Positions 17,932 through 26,768 of a DNA stretch of 64,000 nucleotides are shown here, in pieces; the stretch's first letter is position 1; the number at the start of each line of letters is the position of its first letter. The position numbers and the translations under genes were made by a program. The notes under the pieces are model-generated. The model saw nothing but the letters and a program-made list of their open reading frames with translations. It did not search any database and had not been told where the DNA came from. The stretch covers positions 285,001 to 349,000 of the forward strand of contig NC_019757.1 of assembly GCF_000317535.1 (NCBI RefSeq). Direction: 5' to 3'. The stretch comes from Cylindrospermum stagnale PCC 7417 (GTDB lineage: Bacteria; Cyanobacteriota; Cyanobacteriia; Cyanobacteriales; Nostocaceae).

Positions 17932-18669
17932 TTAAGAGATGGCTTCCTGCAATATAGGATTACTGTACCAACTAAAATTTCCTGCCAAAATCGGTTTAAT
18001 ATTTAATTCCTCTCGCCATTCATCTAAAGGTCGTTCAAATCCTTCCTCCCACTTGATGGGAAATAAAAGTTTTGCTTCCCTTCCCATCTGAATTCCTGCT
18101 GAAATTAAATCAAACGAAAACTTGAGTTTTTCTAATCCTTGGTCGTTCTTTCCAGCATTGAGAAAACTCATTAGTAATGCAATTAAGTCAAGAAATAAAA
18201 ATACTGGCAGACCTATTTGAGCAACTGTAACAGAAATGACTCCTAACTCTCCTTGAGAATCAAGGGCAAAACCTGTCAAAATGTGATGTAAGTCATGGGT
18301 TTTACGCCAACGATTCAACACATAATCTACATCCGAATCCATAGGGCGCAGACGATAAAATTTGGGGTCGTAGCCTAAGGCATTTACTACTTTAGCATAA
18401 GTCCAACCTAATGATTTTTTTGGCATTTTTAACATCGTTTCTAAATCATAATCAGATCCCATATACTTCTCGGCAATCATTTGCACAGAAGTTGGATCTT
18501 CTGCCAGTTTTTTCATCGTAATTTGCATTTGCGGACTATCTCGAAATCGGTCATCTAAATCAAAAACATTATTGGTATCTACACCAGACCCCGCAGCTAA
18601 ATCGACAAATTCTAGAAACTTTTGAATATTCTCTGTGGTTGCAAGTTGATTGATGTATCTGTAACCCAT
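17932..18669 (-). CDS. Coq4 family protein
   Basis: This 245-aa protein resembles Coq4, which in eukaryotes and proteobacteria acts in ubiquinone synthesis and has a conserved zinc-type motif. Here the key block is WRKTHDLHHILTGF near residue 120, matching the HDxxHxxxG pattern, followed by EGELGV-like DSQGELGVISVTVAQIG. A hydrophobic stretch follows (VFLFLDLIALLMSFL). Cyanobacteria use plastoquinone, so the substrate is uncertain; the fold may bind isoprenoid quinone or another lipid. It stands alone, downstream of nothing obvious. The FdhF-type remnant lies beyond its 3' end. Confidence 0.8.
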   Translation of the reverse strand: MGYRYINQLATTENIQKFLEFVDLAAGSGVDTNNVFDLDDRFRDSPQMQITMKKLAEDPTSVQMIAEKYMGSDYDLETMLKMPKKSLGWTYAKVVNALGYDPKFYRLRPMDSDVDYVLNRWRKTHDLHHILTGFALDSQGELGVISVTVAQIGLPVFLFLDLIALLMSFLNAGKNDQGLEKLKFSFDLISAGIQMGREAKLLFPIKWEEGFERPLDEWREELNIKPILAGNFSWYSNPILQEAIS

Positions 18670-19075
18670 AAAATTACTCCATTTTTGATGTTAGTCAAAT
18701 TCCACAGGATTGATAAATTCACAAAAAAACCTTAAACTCACATCTTGCAGCAGGCGACCGGAAGTCGGGCTAAGTGCAAGATGTAAGTAAACCGGATATT
18801 ACTGGTTATAACTAATAAAAATATGGCACTAAAAAGAATATCTCATCTACCCATCAACAGTTTTTAGTCAGATGTAGACTAATTTTGCATTACTCATTCT
18901 TTTGATTTATAGCTTTTGGTAGATGCCATCAGACTATAAAGTATCTACTTTAGGATACTCAAGAATAATTTGCCAGAATATACATTACTTAATCCAAGTA
19001 TTAGCCAGTTGCAAATAATCAGAATGTTATCTTAGTGAAAGCAAGGTCATTGTCCCAACCTGTGAGGAAAATACT
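18670..19075. other. Promoter region between coq4-like gene and class I aldolase
   Basis: This 406-bp region is flanked by divergent starts (18669 leftward, 19076 rightward). It is AT-rich and has no gene. A short Nostoc-type sequence (gcgaccggaagtcgggct) lies near 18755. A good ribosome-binding site (gtgaggaaa) precedes the aldolase ATG. Confidence 0.35.
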
Positions 19076-20158
19076 ATGACTGCAACACTCTTAGAAGCCA
19101 ATTACATCGAATCATTGCTAGGGAAAGAAGCCGAAGACCTGCTCACCTACAAAGCAAAAGTTTCACAGGATTTGCTACATCTACCAGGGGCGGATTTTAT
19201 AGACCGAGTTTGGTTAAATAGCGATCGCCATCCTCAAGTATTGCGAAATCTCCAGCAGCTTTACTCTGCTGGTCGTCTGGCAAATACTGGCTACCTCTCC
19301 ATCTTACCAGTAGACCAAGGAATTGAACATTCAGCCGGAGCATCTTTTGCACCAAATCCGATTTACTTTGACCCAGAAAATATTATCAAGCTGGCAATAG
19401 AAGGCAGTTGCAATGCTGTAGCTACAACCCTGGGCGTATTGGGCAGTGTTTCCCGCAAGTATGCCCACAAAATCCCTTTTATTGCCAAACTCAATCACAA
19501 CGAACTGCTAACGTATCCTAACCAATATGACCAGATAATGTTTGCTGATGTGGAACAAGCTTGGAATTTGGGTGCGGTGGCGGTAGGTGCGACTATTTAT
19601 TTTGGTTCAGAACAGTCTACCAGGCAAATTCAATTCGTTAGCCAAGCCTTTAAGCAAGCCCATGAATTCGGATTAGTCACAGTACTCTGGTGTTATCTGC
19701 GAAATAGCGCTTTTAAACAAGATCAAGATTATCACGTCGCCGCTGACCTTACCGGACAGGCTAATCATTTGGGTGTAACCATCGAAGCAGACATAATTAA
19801 ACAAAAGTTACCCGAATGCAACAACGGTTATGGTGCAGTAGCCAAAGCCACAGGTAAAAGTTACGGCAAAACTGATGAGCGGGTTTATACAGAATTAACC
19901 ACCGATCACCCAATTGATTTAACTCGTTACCAAGTACTCAATTGCTATTGTGGACGTGCAGGACTAATTAATTCTGGAGGCGCAACTGGTAAAAATGATT
20001 TTGCCGAAGCTGTTCGCACTGCTGTAATTAACAAACGGGCTGGCGGTACAGGATTAATTTCTGGGCGGAAGACATTCCAGCGTCCCTTTGAAGAAGGAGT
20101 GAAGCTGTTTCACGCTATTCAAGATGTTTATTTGTCACCTCTAATCACGATAGCCTGA
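19076..20158 (+). CDS. fbaB: Class I fructose-bisphosphate aldolase
   Basis: This 360-aa Schiff-base aldolase of the DhnA/FbaB type interconverts fructose-1,6-bisphosphate with dihydroxyacetone phosphate and glyceraldehyde-3-phosphate in glycolysis, gluconeogenesis and the Calvin cycle. Family features include [22 protein letters not shown] near residue 74 and the C-terminal phosphate-binding glycine segments ([10 protein letters not shown], then [16 protein letters not shown]). The DhnA-type fold uses an active-site Lys in the [16 protein letters not shown] barrel region; I could not place it with certainty. The start ATG is preceded by gaggaaa. Cyanobacteria usually also have a class II enzyme as the main aldolase, so this may be the stress- or condition-specific isozyme. 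Confidence 0.92.
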   Translation: MTATLLEANYIESLLGKEAEDLLTYKAKVSQDLLHLPGADFIDRVWLNSDRHPQVLRNLQQLYSAGRLANTGYLSILPVDQGIEHSAGASFAPNPIYFDPENIIKLAIEGSCNAVATTLGVLGSVSRKYAHKIPFIAKLNHNELLTYPNQYDQIMFADVEQAWNLGAVAVGATIYFGSEQSTRQIQFVSQAFKQAHEFGLVTVLWCYLRNSAFKQDQDYHVAADLTGQANHLGVTIEADIIKQKLPECNNGYGAVAKATGKSYGKTDERVYTELTTDHPIDLTRYQVLNCYCGRAGLINSGGATGKNDFAEAVRTAVINKRAGGTGLISGRKTFQRPFEEGVKLFHAIQDVYLSPLITIA

Positions 20159-20186
20159 CCTCACATCTAAATCCTTTCTGAAAAGC

Positions 20187-20305
20187 ATATAGCGTTTCCT
20201 AGTCCAATGAGGTACAAATTTATCTGCGTTCATCTGCGTCCATTCTCTTCCATCTGCGGTTAATTCTTGCTTGTTGTACCTCACTTGAATGGGAATTGCT
20301 ATATA
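20187..20305. mobile_element. MITE-like palindromic element, family A copy 2
   Basis: This 119-bp element has ends atatagcg...tccaatgaggtacaa and ttgtacctcacttg...gctatata, an imperfect terminal inverted repeat of about 30 bp. The same tatata-gc / gaggtac architecture occurs at 16578-16680. It lies just downstream of the aldolase gene and carries no ORF. Confidence 0.7.
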
Positions 20306-20322
20306 CAGGAGGCTAATTTAAC

Positions 20323-20349
20323 AATCTCCTGATTAGAAATCAGGAGATT
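20323..20349 (+). terminator. Hairpin with perfect 11-bp stem
   Basis: The sequence aatctcctgat-tagaa-atcaggagatt forms a perfect 11-bp stem with a 5-base loop, followed by cttcg rather than a strong T-run. It lies between the aldolase gene and the next gene, so it may help end aldolase transcription or be another repeat. Confidence 0.45.
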
Positions 20350-20481
20350 CTTCGTGCTAAGACGCATAAAAACCACCTTACTTTTTATATACAAGTAACC
20401 AGCCTAGGGGAAGAAGTAAGCTCTGCGGGAAATTTTGTAACATTCAAGCATTCGTAAAAGAGCACCGAGGAAATTTTCCCA

Positions 20482-20961
20482 ATGTTGGAAATCAAGAGAG
20501 TATTTAGTCAATTGCGCCGCAAATTTGCCATAGTCGTACTGGCTAGTGTAATCTGGCTAATTAGCTTACCTGCGCCTTTAGTTCAAGCGGCTGGTTATTA
20601 TTCGGCAGAAAGCCACCAAGTAGAAATAAATCGCCCTTACTATACGACTAAAGAACGCAAAACAGAACGAACTGAGGCGAATAGACCTTACTACACCACT
20701 AAAGAACGGACGAAGGCAAAATTAAATACACCAGCAACAGGCGAGGATTATATCGAAAGTGGCAAGCGAGCGGGTGAAGTGATTCCTAAAGATTTGGGAA
20801 CTGGAAGTCGGCAAAAAAATCCCATAAATATGTTGAAACGAGCCGGTGAAGAATTAGGTAATAACCCGCTGAAGCGATCTTTTGGCGCCAAGGACTATGA
20901 ACGTAGTGAGATTGAAAAAGAGTTAGCCCAAAACAAAGCCGCTAGAGGCGATTTGGATTAA
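20482..20961 (+). CDS. Exported protein of unknown function with NRPYYTTKER repeats
   Basis: This 159-aa protein has a basic N terminus and a hydrophobic segment (about residues 16-36, ending LVQAAG) typical of a signal peptide, so the mature part is probably periplasmic or lumenal. The mature chain is very polar and charged, with two copies of NRPYYTTKER (near 50 and 67) and two KRAGE motifs. It looks intrinsically disordered. The ATG at 20482 has a gagg ribosome-binding sequence at an acceptable distance. I recognise no domain; it looks like a cyanobacterium-specific secreted protein. Confidence 0.65.
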   Translation: MLEIKRVFSQLRRKFAIVVLASVIWLISLPAPLVQAAGYYSAESHQVEINRPYYTTKERKTERTEANRPYYTTKERTKAKLNTPATGEDYIESGKRAGEVIPKDLGTGSRQKNPINMLKRAGEELGNNPLKRSFGAKDYERSEIEKELAQNKAARGDLD

Positions 20962-20990
20962 GTAATTTAATATTCGCTATTTTGGCATCG

Positions 20991-21068
20991 GCGTTGCTGA
21001 ATTTAAGGGATGATCTGCTATCTATATAGTTAGCATTTCTGGTATATTTCATCCTAATTCGGCAACGC
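20991..21068. mobile_element. Small MITE-like element with gcgttgc-gaatt ends
   Basis: A 78-bp element is bounded by gcgttgctgaatttaaggga and its imperfect reverse complement tcatcctaattcggcaacgc. The ends resemble terminal repeats of known cyanobacterial IS families that begin with gcgttgctgaat, but I cannot assign a family. It lies directly upstream of the CAP-domain remnant and may mark the breakpoint that cut it. Confidence 0.6.
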
Positions 21069-21074
21069 TATTTG

Positions 21075-21248
21075 TATAGTAATGGGCATCGCGCCAATCT
21101 CCTCACCGCCAAGATCAGCAAATTTGGTTATGGAATTGTTACTAGGGCAGATGGTCAGATTTATGCTGTGCAGATGTTTAGCAATGAGCTACCGTCTGGG
21201 GAATTCTGCCAAATGCAAATCTCGACCGGGATTGTGGGATATCCTTAA
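21075..21248 (+). pseudogene. C-terminal fragment of a CAP/SCP-domain protein
   Basis: The frame at 21075-21248 reads YSNGHRANLLTAKISKFGYG, then IVTRADGQIYAVQMFS, ending at TAA 21246-21248. GHRANLL and the terminal YAVQMFS strand are hallmark blocks of the CAP (SCP/PR-1) domain C terminus. Nothing of the N-terminal half is present upstream, where a MITE-like element occupies 20991-21068. It is therefore a truncated relic of a secreted CAP protein. Confidence 0.7.
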
Positions 21249-21278
21249 ATGAGATAGAGATTCGCCGAATAAAGTAGA

Positions 21279-22445
21279 ATGAAGCTGGCAGCAAGAGTAA
21301 GTCAGGTAACACCCTCCATAACCTTAGCGATCGCAGCTAAAGCTAAGGCTCTAAAGGCAGAGGGCATAGATGTTTGTAGTTTCAGCGCTGGAGAACCAGA
21401 TTTTGATACCCCAGCGCATATCAAAGCCGCAGCAGCAAAAGCTTTGGATGAAGGCAAAACCAAGTATGGTGCAGCAGCTGGAGAACCAAAGTTAAGGGAA
21501 GCGATCGCCCACAAGCTCAAAACTGATAACGGTCTTGATTACAAGTCAGAAAATGTGATCGTCACTAATGGTGGTAAGCATTCGCTGTACAACTTGATAG
21601 TGGCGCTAATTGATCCGGGTGATGAAGTAATTATCCCTGCTCCCTATTGGCTAAGTTATCCGGAAATGGTGACTTTAGTCGGTGGGGTGTCAGTTATTGT
21701 CCAGACAGATGCTTCAACGGGTTATAAAATTACACCCGAACAACTGCGTAAAGCCATCACACCCAAAACGAAGCTATTTGTCCTCAACTCCCCATCTAAT
21801 CCCACAGGGATGGTTTACACGCCAGAGGAAATCAAAGCACTGGCTCAAGTAGTAGTTGATGCAGATATCTTCGTTGTTTCTGACGAGATTTACGAAAAAA
21901 TTCTCTACGACGGTGCAGAACACATCAGCATTGGTTCCCTAGGGAAGGAAATTTTTAACCGCACCTTGATCAGCAATGGGTTTGCTAAAGCTTACTCGAT
22001 GACGGGGTGGCGTATTGGCTATTTAGCAGGGCCAGTGGAAATTATCAAAGCTGCAAGTTCCATCCAAGGGCATAGTACCTCTAACGTGTGTACCTTTGCC
22101 CAATATGGTGCGATCGCGGCGCTACAAAGTAATCAAGACTGTGTGGAAGAAATGCGTCAAGCTTTCGCTAAACGGCGACAAGTGATGTTAGACAGACTCA
22201 ACGCCATTCCTGGACTGAGTACTGTAAAACCTGACGGCGCTTTTTACCTGTTCCCAGATATCAGCAAAACCGGGCTTAAATCCCTGGAATTTTGTGACGC
22301 CTTGTTGGAAGAACACCAAGTTGCAGTAATTCCGGGAGTTGCTTTCGGTGCTGATCACAATATTCGCCTTTCCTACGCCACCGATATGACAACTATTGAA
22401 AAGGGCTTGGATAGGTTAGATAAATTTGTGCGATCGCGCATTTAG
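21279..22445 (+). CDS. aspC: Pyridoxal-phosphate aspartate aminotransferase
   Basis: This 388-aa class I aminotransferase of the Ib subgroup exchanges amino groups between aspartate and 2-oxoglutarate, and probably prephenate or related acceptors. It starts [25 protein letters not shown]. Visible motifs are the substrate loop [12 protein letters not shown] near residue 35, NGGKHSLYN near 100, NSPSNPTG near 170, the SDEIYE block near 200, and the PLP Lys in [19 protein letters not shown] near 238. Length and order of motifs fit AspC of Thermus/Bacillus type. It is a single gene; the ATG lies 30 bp after the CAP remnant. Confidence 0.93.
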   Translation: MKLAARVSQVTPSITLAIAAKAKALKAEGIDVCSFSAGEPDFDTPAHIKAAAAKALDEGKTKYGAAAGEPKLREAIAHKLKTDNGLDYKSENVIVTNGGKHSLYNLIVALIDPGDEVIIPAPYWLSYPEMVTLVGGVSVIVQTDASTGYKITPEQLRKAITPKTKLFVLNSPSNPTGMVYTPEEIKALAQVVVDADIFVVSDEIYEKILYDGAEHISIGSLGKEIFNRTLISNGFAKAYSMTGWRIGYLAGPVEIIKAASSIQGHSTSNVCTFAQYGAIAALQSNQDCVEEMRQAFAKRRQVMLDRLNAIPGLSTVKPDGAFYLFPDISKTGLKSLEFCDALLEEHQVAVIPGVAFGADHNIRLSYATDMTTIEKGLDRLDKFVRSRI

Positions 22446-22627
22446 TCTCAAATCAGTTATCAGAATATTTGCCACAATTCATCATCTTGGTCTCTTCTAC
22501 ATTAGCTCAAAATTAATTTCAGGCTGAAGTTTCCCACTTCCAGCCTGAATTATCCAGTTTTAATCCTGGACTTCAAAGACTTGCTTATGGCATATTAGTT
22601 AAAAATAGCTATTTAATAGCCAAAATA

Positions 22628-22936
22628 ATGCCACAAGTGCAACACATCGTTCTACTAAACTTCAAAGAAGAAGTTACAACTGAGAAAATTATTTATTTGT
22701 TCGGACTACTGGCAGAACTTCAGCAATTAATTCCAGGTATCACCTACTTTTCTGGTGGACAAAATTCTAGTCCCGAAGGACTAAACCAAGGCTACACTCA
22801 CGGATTTGTCATGACTTTTTCTAGTGTTGAGGCTAGAGATGCCTATTTACCCCACTCCGAACACGAAAGAGTTAAGTCTGAAATCTTGAAATGCATCGAA
22901 AGTGTCCTCGCCTTTGATATTGACTCGAATTCCTGA
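22628..22936 (+). CDS. Dabb (stress-responsive A/B barrel) protein
   Basis: This 102-aa protein shows a single Dabb-domain pattern: HIVLLNFKEEVTTEKIIYLF at the N terminus, then PGITYFSGGQNSSPEGLNQGYTHGFVMTF and YLPHSEHERVKSEI, the conserved core of dimeric alpha-beta barrel proteins. Members act in stress responses, and related folds catalyse small-molecule reactions; the substrate here is unknown. Its 3' end faces that of the glycosyltransferase-TPR gene, 24 bp away on the opposite strand. Confidence 0.85.
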   Translation: MPQVQHIVLLNFKEEVTTEKIIYLFGLLAELQQLIPGITYFSGGQNSSPEGLNQGYTHGFVMTFSSVEARDAYLPHSEHERVKSEILKCIESVLAFDIDSNS

Positions 22937-22960
22937 GTTCGAGTGTTAGGGCTGGGTAAT

Positions 22961-24148
22961 TCACATCAAACCCATCTCTCGCAATCCCTGGCGTAGTCGT
23001 TCCGCCTCTTGGGGGTTGTGCTGTTTGTGAATAGCGATCGCATTTCCAAAGGCTGTTAAACTAGCTTTAACATTGCCCACCTTTAACTGCACTACCCCTA
23101 AATTTTGATAAGCCTCGGCATAGTTGGGATTTAAGCGGATAGCTTTTTGGTAAGATGCGATCGCATCTGTAAATAAACCCAAAGCCTTAAATATCATTCC
23201 TAAGTTATAATGTCCGGCGATAAAATTAGGGTCAATCTTCAAAGCTGTTTCATAAGCGGCTTTTGCACCGTTAAAATCTCCAGATGTTTTAAATAAATTG
23301 CCCAGATTGTTGTATGCGCCCAGTTTCAGCATCGGATAAATCGGCAACTTAATGGCAGCTTGATACTGAGAAATTGCCTCTGGGGACTTTTGCAGATGAC
23401 TGTAAGCAATGCCCAAATGGTAGTGCAATTCATACAAAATTTCATAGTTCTCTTCAGTAGCAGCGATTCCGCGCATCAGTAAATCCATACCTTGGGCGAT
23501 TTTCCCAGTTTCTACATACAATGCCCCTAACTTACTGCACACATAGGGGTCATGAGGATGGGTTGCGAGGAACTCTTCCATTGTGGCTTGAGCTTTAGCA
23601 AATTTGTTGAATTGTGCGATCGCCCTTTTTTGATATCCTGAATGGAGAATTGCCACCCCTGGTAAATAGCCTACCTCCCAATGAGGTTCTTGCCTTAAAA
23701 TTACCGCCACACTGTCATCCACCGAAGCATGATAAGGACGTTCAAAGCGAATATCTGGGTGATGGCGAAATAGCCGAGAAACCATAGAATAAGGTGATTG
23801 TTCCGCCCCAACTTCTTGACGAACCAGATTAATCAGCAGATATTCGTCCCTACTGACTGCTTCTTGCAGCGCCGGCACAATTTCCGGTTTCAGCGTTTCA
23901 TCGGCATCCAAGACCAAAATCCAGTCACCTGTGACGTATTTTAGGGCTTCATTTCGGGCAGCACTGAAGTCATTACACCATTGAAAGTGATAAACCCTTG
24001 CCCCGTAGGCTTTTGCGACTTCTGGAGTGCGATCGCTTGAACCTGTATCTAGAACCACAATTTCATCTACAATATCCTTAACACTGCTCAAGCATTTAGG
24101 CAGTGCAGCTTCTTCATTTTTCACAATCATGCACAGACTTAGACTCAT
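22961..24148 (-). CDS. Family 2 glycosyltransferase fused to TPR repeats
   Basis: In this 395-aa protein the N-terminal 200 residues form a GT-A glycosyltransferase domain (SLCMIVKNEEAALPKCL at the start, LDTGSSDRTPEVA near 35, and the metal-binding LDADET near 80). The C-terminal half holds about five TPR units, for example YNNLGNLFKTSGDFNGAKAAYE, YNLGMIFKALG and YQNLGVVQLKVGN. The architecture is common in cyanobacteria and Firmicutes for transfer of sugars to proteins or secondary metabolites, with the TPR part holding the partner. The acceptor is unknown. It is a single gene with an ATG start at 24148. Confidence 0.88.
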   Translation of the reverse strand: MSLSLCMIVKNEEAALPKCLSSVKDIVDEIVVLDTGSSDRTPEVAKAYGARVYHFQWCNDFSAARNEALKYVTGDWILVLDADETLKPEIVPALQEAVSRDEYLLINLVRQEVGAEQSPYSMVSRLFRHHPDIRFERPYHASVDDSVAVILRQEPHWEVGYLPGVAILHSGYQKRAIAQFNKFAKAQATMEEFLATHPHDPYVCSKLGALYVETGKIAQGMDLLMRGIAATEENYEILYELHYHLGIAYSHLQKSPEAISQYQAAIKLPIYPMLKLGAYNNLGNLFKTSGDFNGAKAAYETALKIDPNFIAGHYNLGMIFKALGLFTDAIASYQKAIRLNPNYAEAYQNLGVVQLKVGNVKASLTAFGNAIAIHKQHNPQEAERLRQGLREMGLM

Positions 24149-24256
24149 ATAGCAGTTAAATAGTGATTACAATTAATTAATAAGAAAACATAAATATAAT
24201 TGTAGGCTGCATCAAAGGCATTTGTCTAAATAATTCATCAGGAATCAGATAATTTA

Positions 24257-24312
24257 GTCCGCGCAGGCGGACTTTGTTTGTGTAGCCGCGACTTCCAGTC
24301 GCCAGGGCTAAT
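24257..24312. repeat. Nostoc-type interspersed palindromic repeat (copy 1)
   Basis: The sequence contains gtccgcgcaggcggac followed by tttgtttgtgtagccgcgac and ttccagtcgccagggc. A diverged reverse-complement copy occurs near 57100-57152. It is a dispersed repeat in non-coding DNA; no gene is present here. Confidence 0.6.
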
Positions 24313-24409
24313 ACTTTATCAAATATACTTTATATCAATAAATATCAAAATTGTGTCACGATGAACATTAAATTAGCAAAAATTACTACCAGGGAATAGG
24401 GTGAATCTC

Positions 24410-24770
24410 ATGTTTGGTAGGAATATAGACAGACACTACCAAATTATCAAACAGATAGGACAAGGGGGTTTTGGCACAACCTTTTTAGCCAAAGACACCA
24501 AACGACCTAGAAATCATCATTGTGTCGTCAAACAGTTAACACCAGCAAGTAAAGACCCAGCCACCCTAAGAGGATGTTTGAAAAGTTTTTGGTGATGTAT
24601 TAAGCACTAGCAGATCCCCCTAAATCCCCCTTAAAAAGGGGGACTTTAAGAAGTTTTACCCCCCTTTTTAAGGGGGGCAAGGGGGGATCTAGATCAATTT
24701 TGATACTTTTCAAACAACCTCTAAGCAAACTCAAGTAATTTTTTGACCAAGAAGCAGAAAATTGTCGGTT
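24410..24770 (+). pseudogene. Ser/Thr kinase N-terminal fragment broken by a MITE
   Basis: From ATG 24410 the frame gives MFGRNIDRHYQIIKQIGQGG, FGTTFLAKDTKRPRNHHCVV and KQLTPASKDPATL. These are the first 55 or so residues of a Nostoc Hanks-type kinase and match the intact kinase at 13381 in layout (glycine loop GQGGFG, Lys in VVKQL). At codon CTA/AGC the gene is interrupted by a 152-bp element flanked by TAA. Beyond the element the text FFDQEAEN resembles the next kinase block (LFxQEAE), but a TAA precedes it and the catalytic loop never appears. The gene is dead. Confidence 0.8.
24570..24721. mobile_element. MITE, family B copy 1, inserted in kinase gene
   Basis: This 152-bp element has terminal inverted repeats gaggatgtttgaaaag / cttttcaaacaacctc and direct TAA duplications at 24567-24569 and 24722-24724. 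Its centre is a long hairpin of g- and c-runs. A second copy of the family lies at 31847-32112 with the same ends and the same TAA flanks. It has no ORF. Confidence 0.85.
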
Positions 24771-24845
24771 GGGTAGAACGAGTTGAAACCCAACAAAGTC
24801 TTGGAAAAGTTAGATTTACATCCCCAAGCCAACCTACCAGCATCT

Positions 24846-24883
24846 TCGCTAGATTCAAAAGTTAACCAAACCGTATTGGCTGT
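24846..24883. repeat. Dispersed 37-bp sequence shared with 31800-31838
   Basis: The stretch tcttcgctagattcaaaagt followed by taaccaaaccgtattgg is found in reverse complement at 31800-31838 with two or three mismatches. Both copies lie in decayed, MITE-bearing DNA. Either strand is open for some 40-60 codons, so it may derive from a small coding sequence, but I cannot say which. Confidence 0.55.
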
Positions 24884-24921
24884 AGTCCAATTTTTTATAA
24901 AATCCAAAAACAATGATTAAA

Positions 24922-26412
24922 TTATTGGTAATTAATTAAGCTTAACTGCTGCTGAAGCTGCTTAAGAAGTTGCAGCGCTTTTTGATACGATTCTTTATTT
25001 CCTTGTTGCTGAAAGAGGTCTACAGCTTGCTGAGTGTCAGCTATTGCCCCCTGCTTATCTCCCAATGCAAGACTGGCAATTCCCCGGTTGAGGTAGGCAT
25101 CGGCAAAGTTGGGATTAATATTGATAGCTTGGTTGTAATCAGTGATTGCCCCCTGCATATCTCCCAATTTATAACGGGCATTTCCCCGGTTGAAGTAGGC
25201 ATCGGCAAAGTTGGGATTAATATTGATCGCTTGGTTGTAATCAGTGATTGCCCCCTGCATATCTCCCAATTTATAACGGGCATTTCCCCGGTTGAAGTAG
25301 GCATCGGCATAGTTGGGATTAATATTGATAGCTTGGTTGTAATCAGTGATTGCCCCCTGCATATCTCCCAATTTAGCACGGACAAATCCCCGGTTTTTGT
25401 AGGCATTAGCATAGTTGGGATTAATATTGATAGCTTGGTTGAAATCGGTGATTGCCCCCTGCATATCTCCCAATTTAGCACGGGCATTTGCCCGGTTGTT
25501 GTAGGGTAGGGGATCGTTGGGATTAGTTTTGATAGCTTGGTTGAAATCGGTGATTGCCGTCTGCATATCTCCCAATTCAGCACGGGCATTTCCCCGGTTG
25601 CCGTAGGCTTCGGTATAGTTAGGATTAATTTTAATAGCTTGGTTTAAATCGGTAATTGCCCCCTGCATATCTCCCAATTTACCACGTAAAGTTCCCCGGT
25701 TGTAGTAGGCTTTAGCAAAGTTAGGATTAATTTTAATAGCTTGGTTTAAATCGGTGATTGCCCCCTGCATATCTCCCAATTCAGCACGTAAAGTTCCCCG
25801 GTTGGTGTAGGCTTCGGCATAGTTGGGATTAATATTGATAGCTTGGTTGAAATCGGTGATTGCCCCCTGCATATCTCCCAATTTAGCACGGGCATTTCCC
25901 CGGTTGTAGTAGGCTACGGCAAAGTTAGGATTAATTTTGATAGCTTGGTCGTAATCGGTGATTGCCCCCGGCATATCTCCCAATTCAGCACGGGCATTTC
26001 CCCGGTTGTAGTAGGCATCGGCAAAGTTAGGATTAATATTGATAGCTTGGTCGTAATCGGTGATTGCCCCCGGCATATCTCCCAATTCAGCACGGGCATT
26101 TCCCCGGTTGTAGTATGCTTGGGCATCATTGGGATTAGTTTTGATAGCTTGGTCGTAATCAGTTATTTGAGCCTGCTTATTTCCTAATTTATCACGGGCA
26201 TTTCCCCGATTTAATAAAGTATCGGTTAATGTATTGCCTTCTCTCTTAACTATCACTCCAGAACCTGGTTCTTTACTGTCGATTAATACGGTGATTCTCT
26301 CACCAATTACATCTACTTGATTATTACTAGATATTGCCCTTGCTGCTTGCGGCTGTATCAGGGCAATTGATATGCCTATCACTGCTGCTGGAAGTGTGTA
26401 TTTATTGTTCAT
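24922..26412 (-). CDS. Exported TPR protein with 12 tandem repeats and vestigial protease leader
   Basis: This is a 496-aa protein. Residues 1-26 form a signal peptide (AVIGISIALI...AARA). A short segment ERITVLIDSKEPGSGVIVKR then EGNT resembles the start of the trypsin-like domain of Nostoc protease-TPR proteins (ITVRI...PGSGVI..GNT), but the catalytic domain itself is absent and the chain passes straight into TPRs. Twelve 34-residue repeats follow (AYYNRGNARAELGDMPGAIT type), encoded by 102-bp DNA repeats so similar that units 10 and 11 are identical in protein. The protein is probably a periplasmic scaffold. The antisense frames over it are repeat shadows. Confidence 0.85.
   Translation of the reverse strand: MNNKYTLPAAVIGISIALIQPQAARAISSNNQVDVIGERITVLIDSKEPGSGVIVKREGNTLTDTLLNRGNARDKLGNKQAQITDYDQAIKTNPNDAQAYYNRGNARAELGDMPGAITDYDQAININPNFADAYYNRGNARAELGDMPGAITDYDQAIKINPNFAVAYYNRGNARAKLGDMQGAITDFNQAININPNYAEAYTNRGTLRAELGDMQGAITDLNQAIKINPNFAKAYYNRGTLRGKLGDMQGAITDLNQAIKINPNYTEAYGNRGNARAELGDMQTAITDFNQAIKTNPNDPLPYNNRANARAKLGDMQGAITDFNQAININPNYANAYKNRGFVRAKLGDMQGAITDYNQAININPNYADAYFNRGNARYKLGDMQGAITDYNQAININPNFADAYFNRGNARYKLGDMQGAITDYNQAININPNFADAYLNRGIASLALGDKQGAIADTQQAVDLFQQQGNKESYQKALQLLKQLQQQLSLINYQ
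25036..26220. repeat. Tandem 102-bp repeats encoding TPR units
   Basis: About twelve in-frame 102-bp units lie within the TPR gene; the block ttgccccctgcatatctccc recurs through most of them. The near identity of neighbouring units shows recent expansion or gene conversion, so copy number may vary between strains and assembly errors are possible. Confidence 0.9.
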
Positions 26413-26471
26413 TAATTTATTCTCCTAATATCTCAATAAGCTTGGTGTGAAGGCTAAAAGCCAGTATTTAC

Positions 26472-26626
26472 CTAGTGGAGTGGCAAGACTAAATTTGTGC
26501 ATTATAATTTTCTTGCGTCTCGCCTGTTATGGGTGTTCTGGTCCGTCGTTAGCGTAGCGGCACGCAGTGCGACGCCCACCCCACAAGAGGTTTTTATGCA
26601 TCATTTTAGTTTTGCCACACCAGTAG
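26472..26626. mobile_element. MITE-like element with ctagtggagtggcaagacta ends
   Basis: This 155-bp element has terminal inverted repeats of about 44 bp: ctagtggagtggcaagacta near 26472 and, in reverse complement, ctactggtgtggcaaaacta ending at 26626. The centre includes a Nostoc-type cgttagcgtagcggcacgca tract. It lies between the TPR gene and a Uma2 gene and has no ORF. Confidence 0.7.
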
Positions 26627-26768
26627 GTTGGGTAGAGCAAAGCGCCAACCGACAATTATCATTAACACCAAGCGTATTCGGGTAGAACAGAGGCTGGAAA
26701 CAAGACACATAAAAGATGTGCCAGTTAGATTTGCTTATAATTATTATAAGTGCTTAGAGCAACTCATC

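Noticed and set aside
24970-26187. Open frames antisense and out of frame across the TPR gene, with their own internal repeats
   Set aside because: They mirror the 102-bp DNA repeats of the real gene; a repeat of length divisible by three keeps shadow frames open. They have no signal, start or family features.
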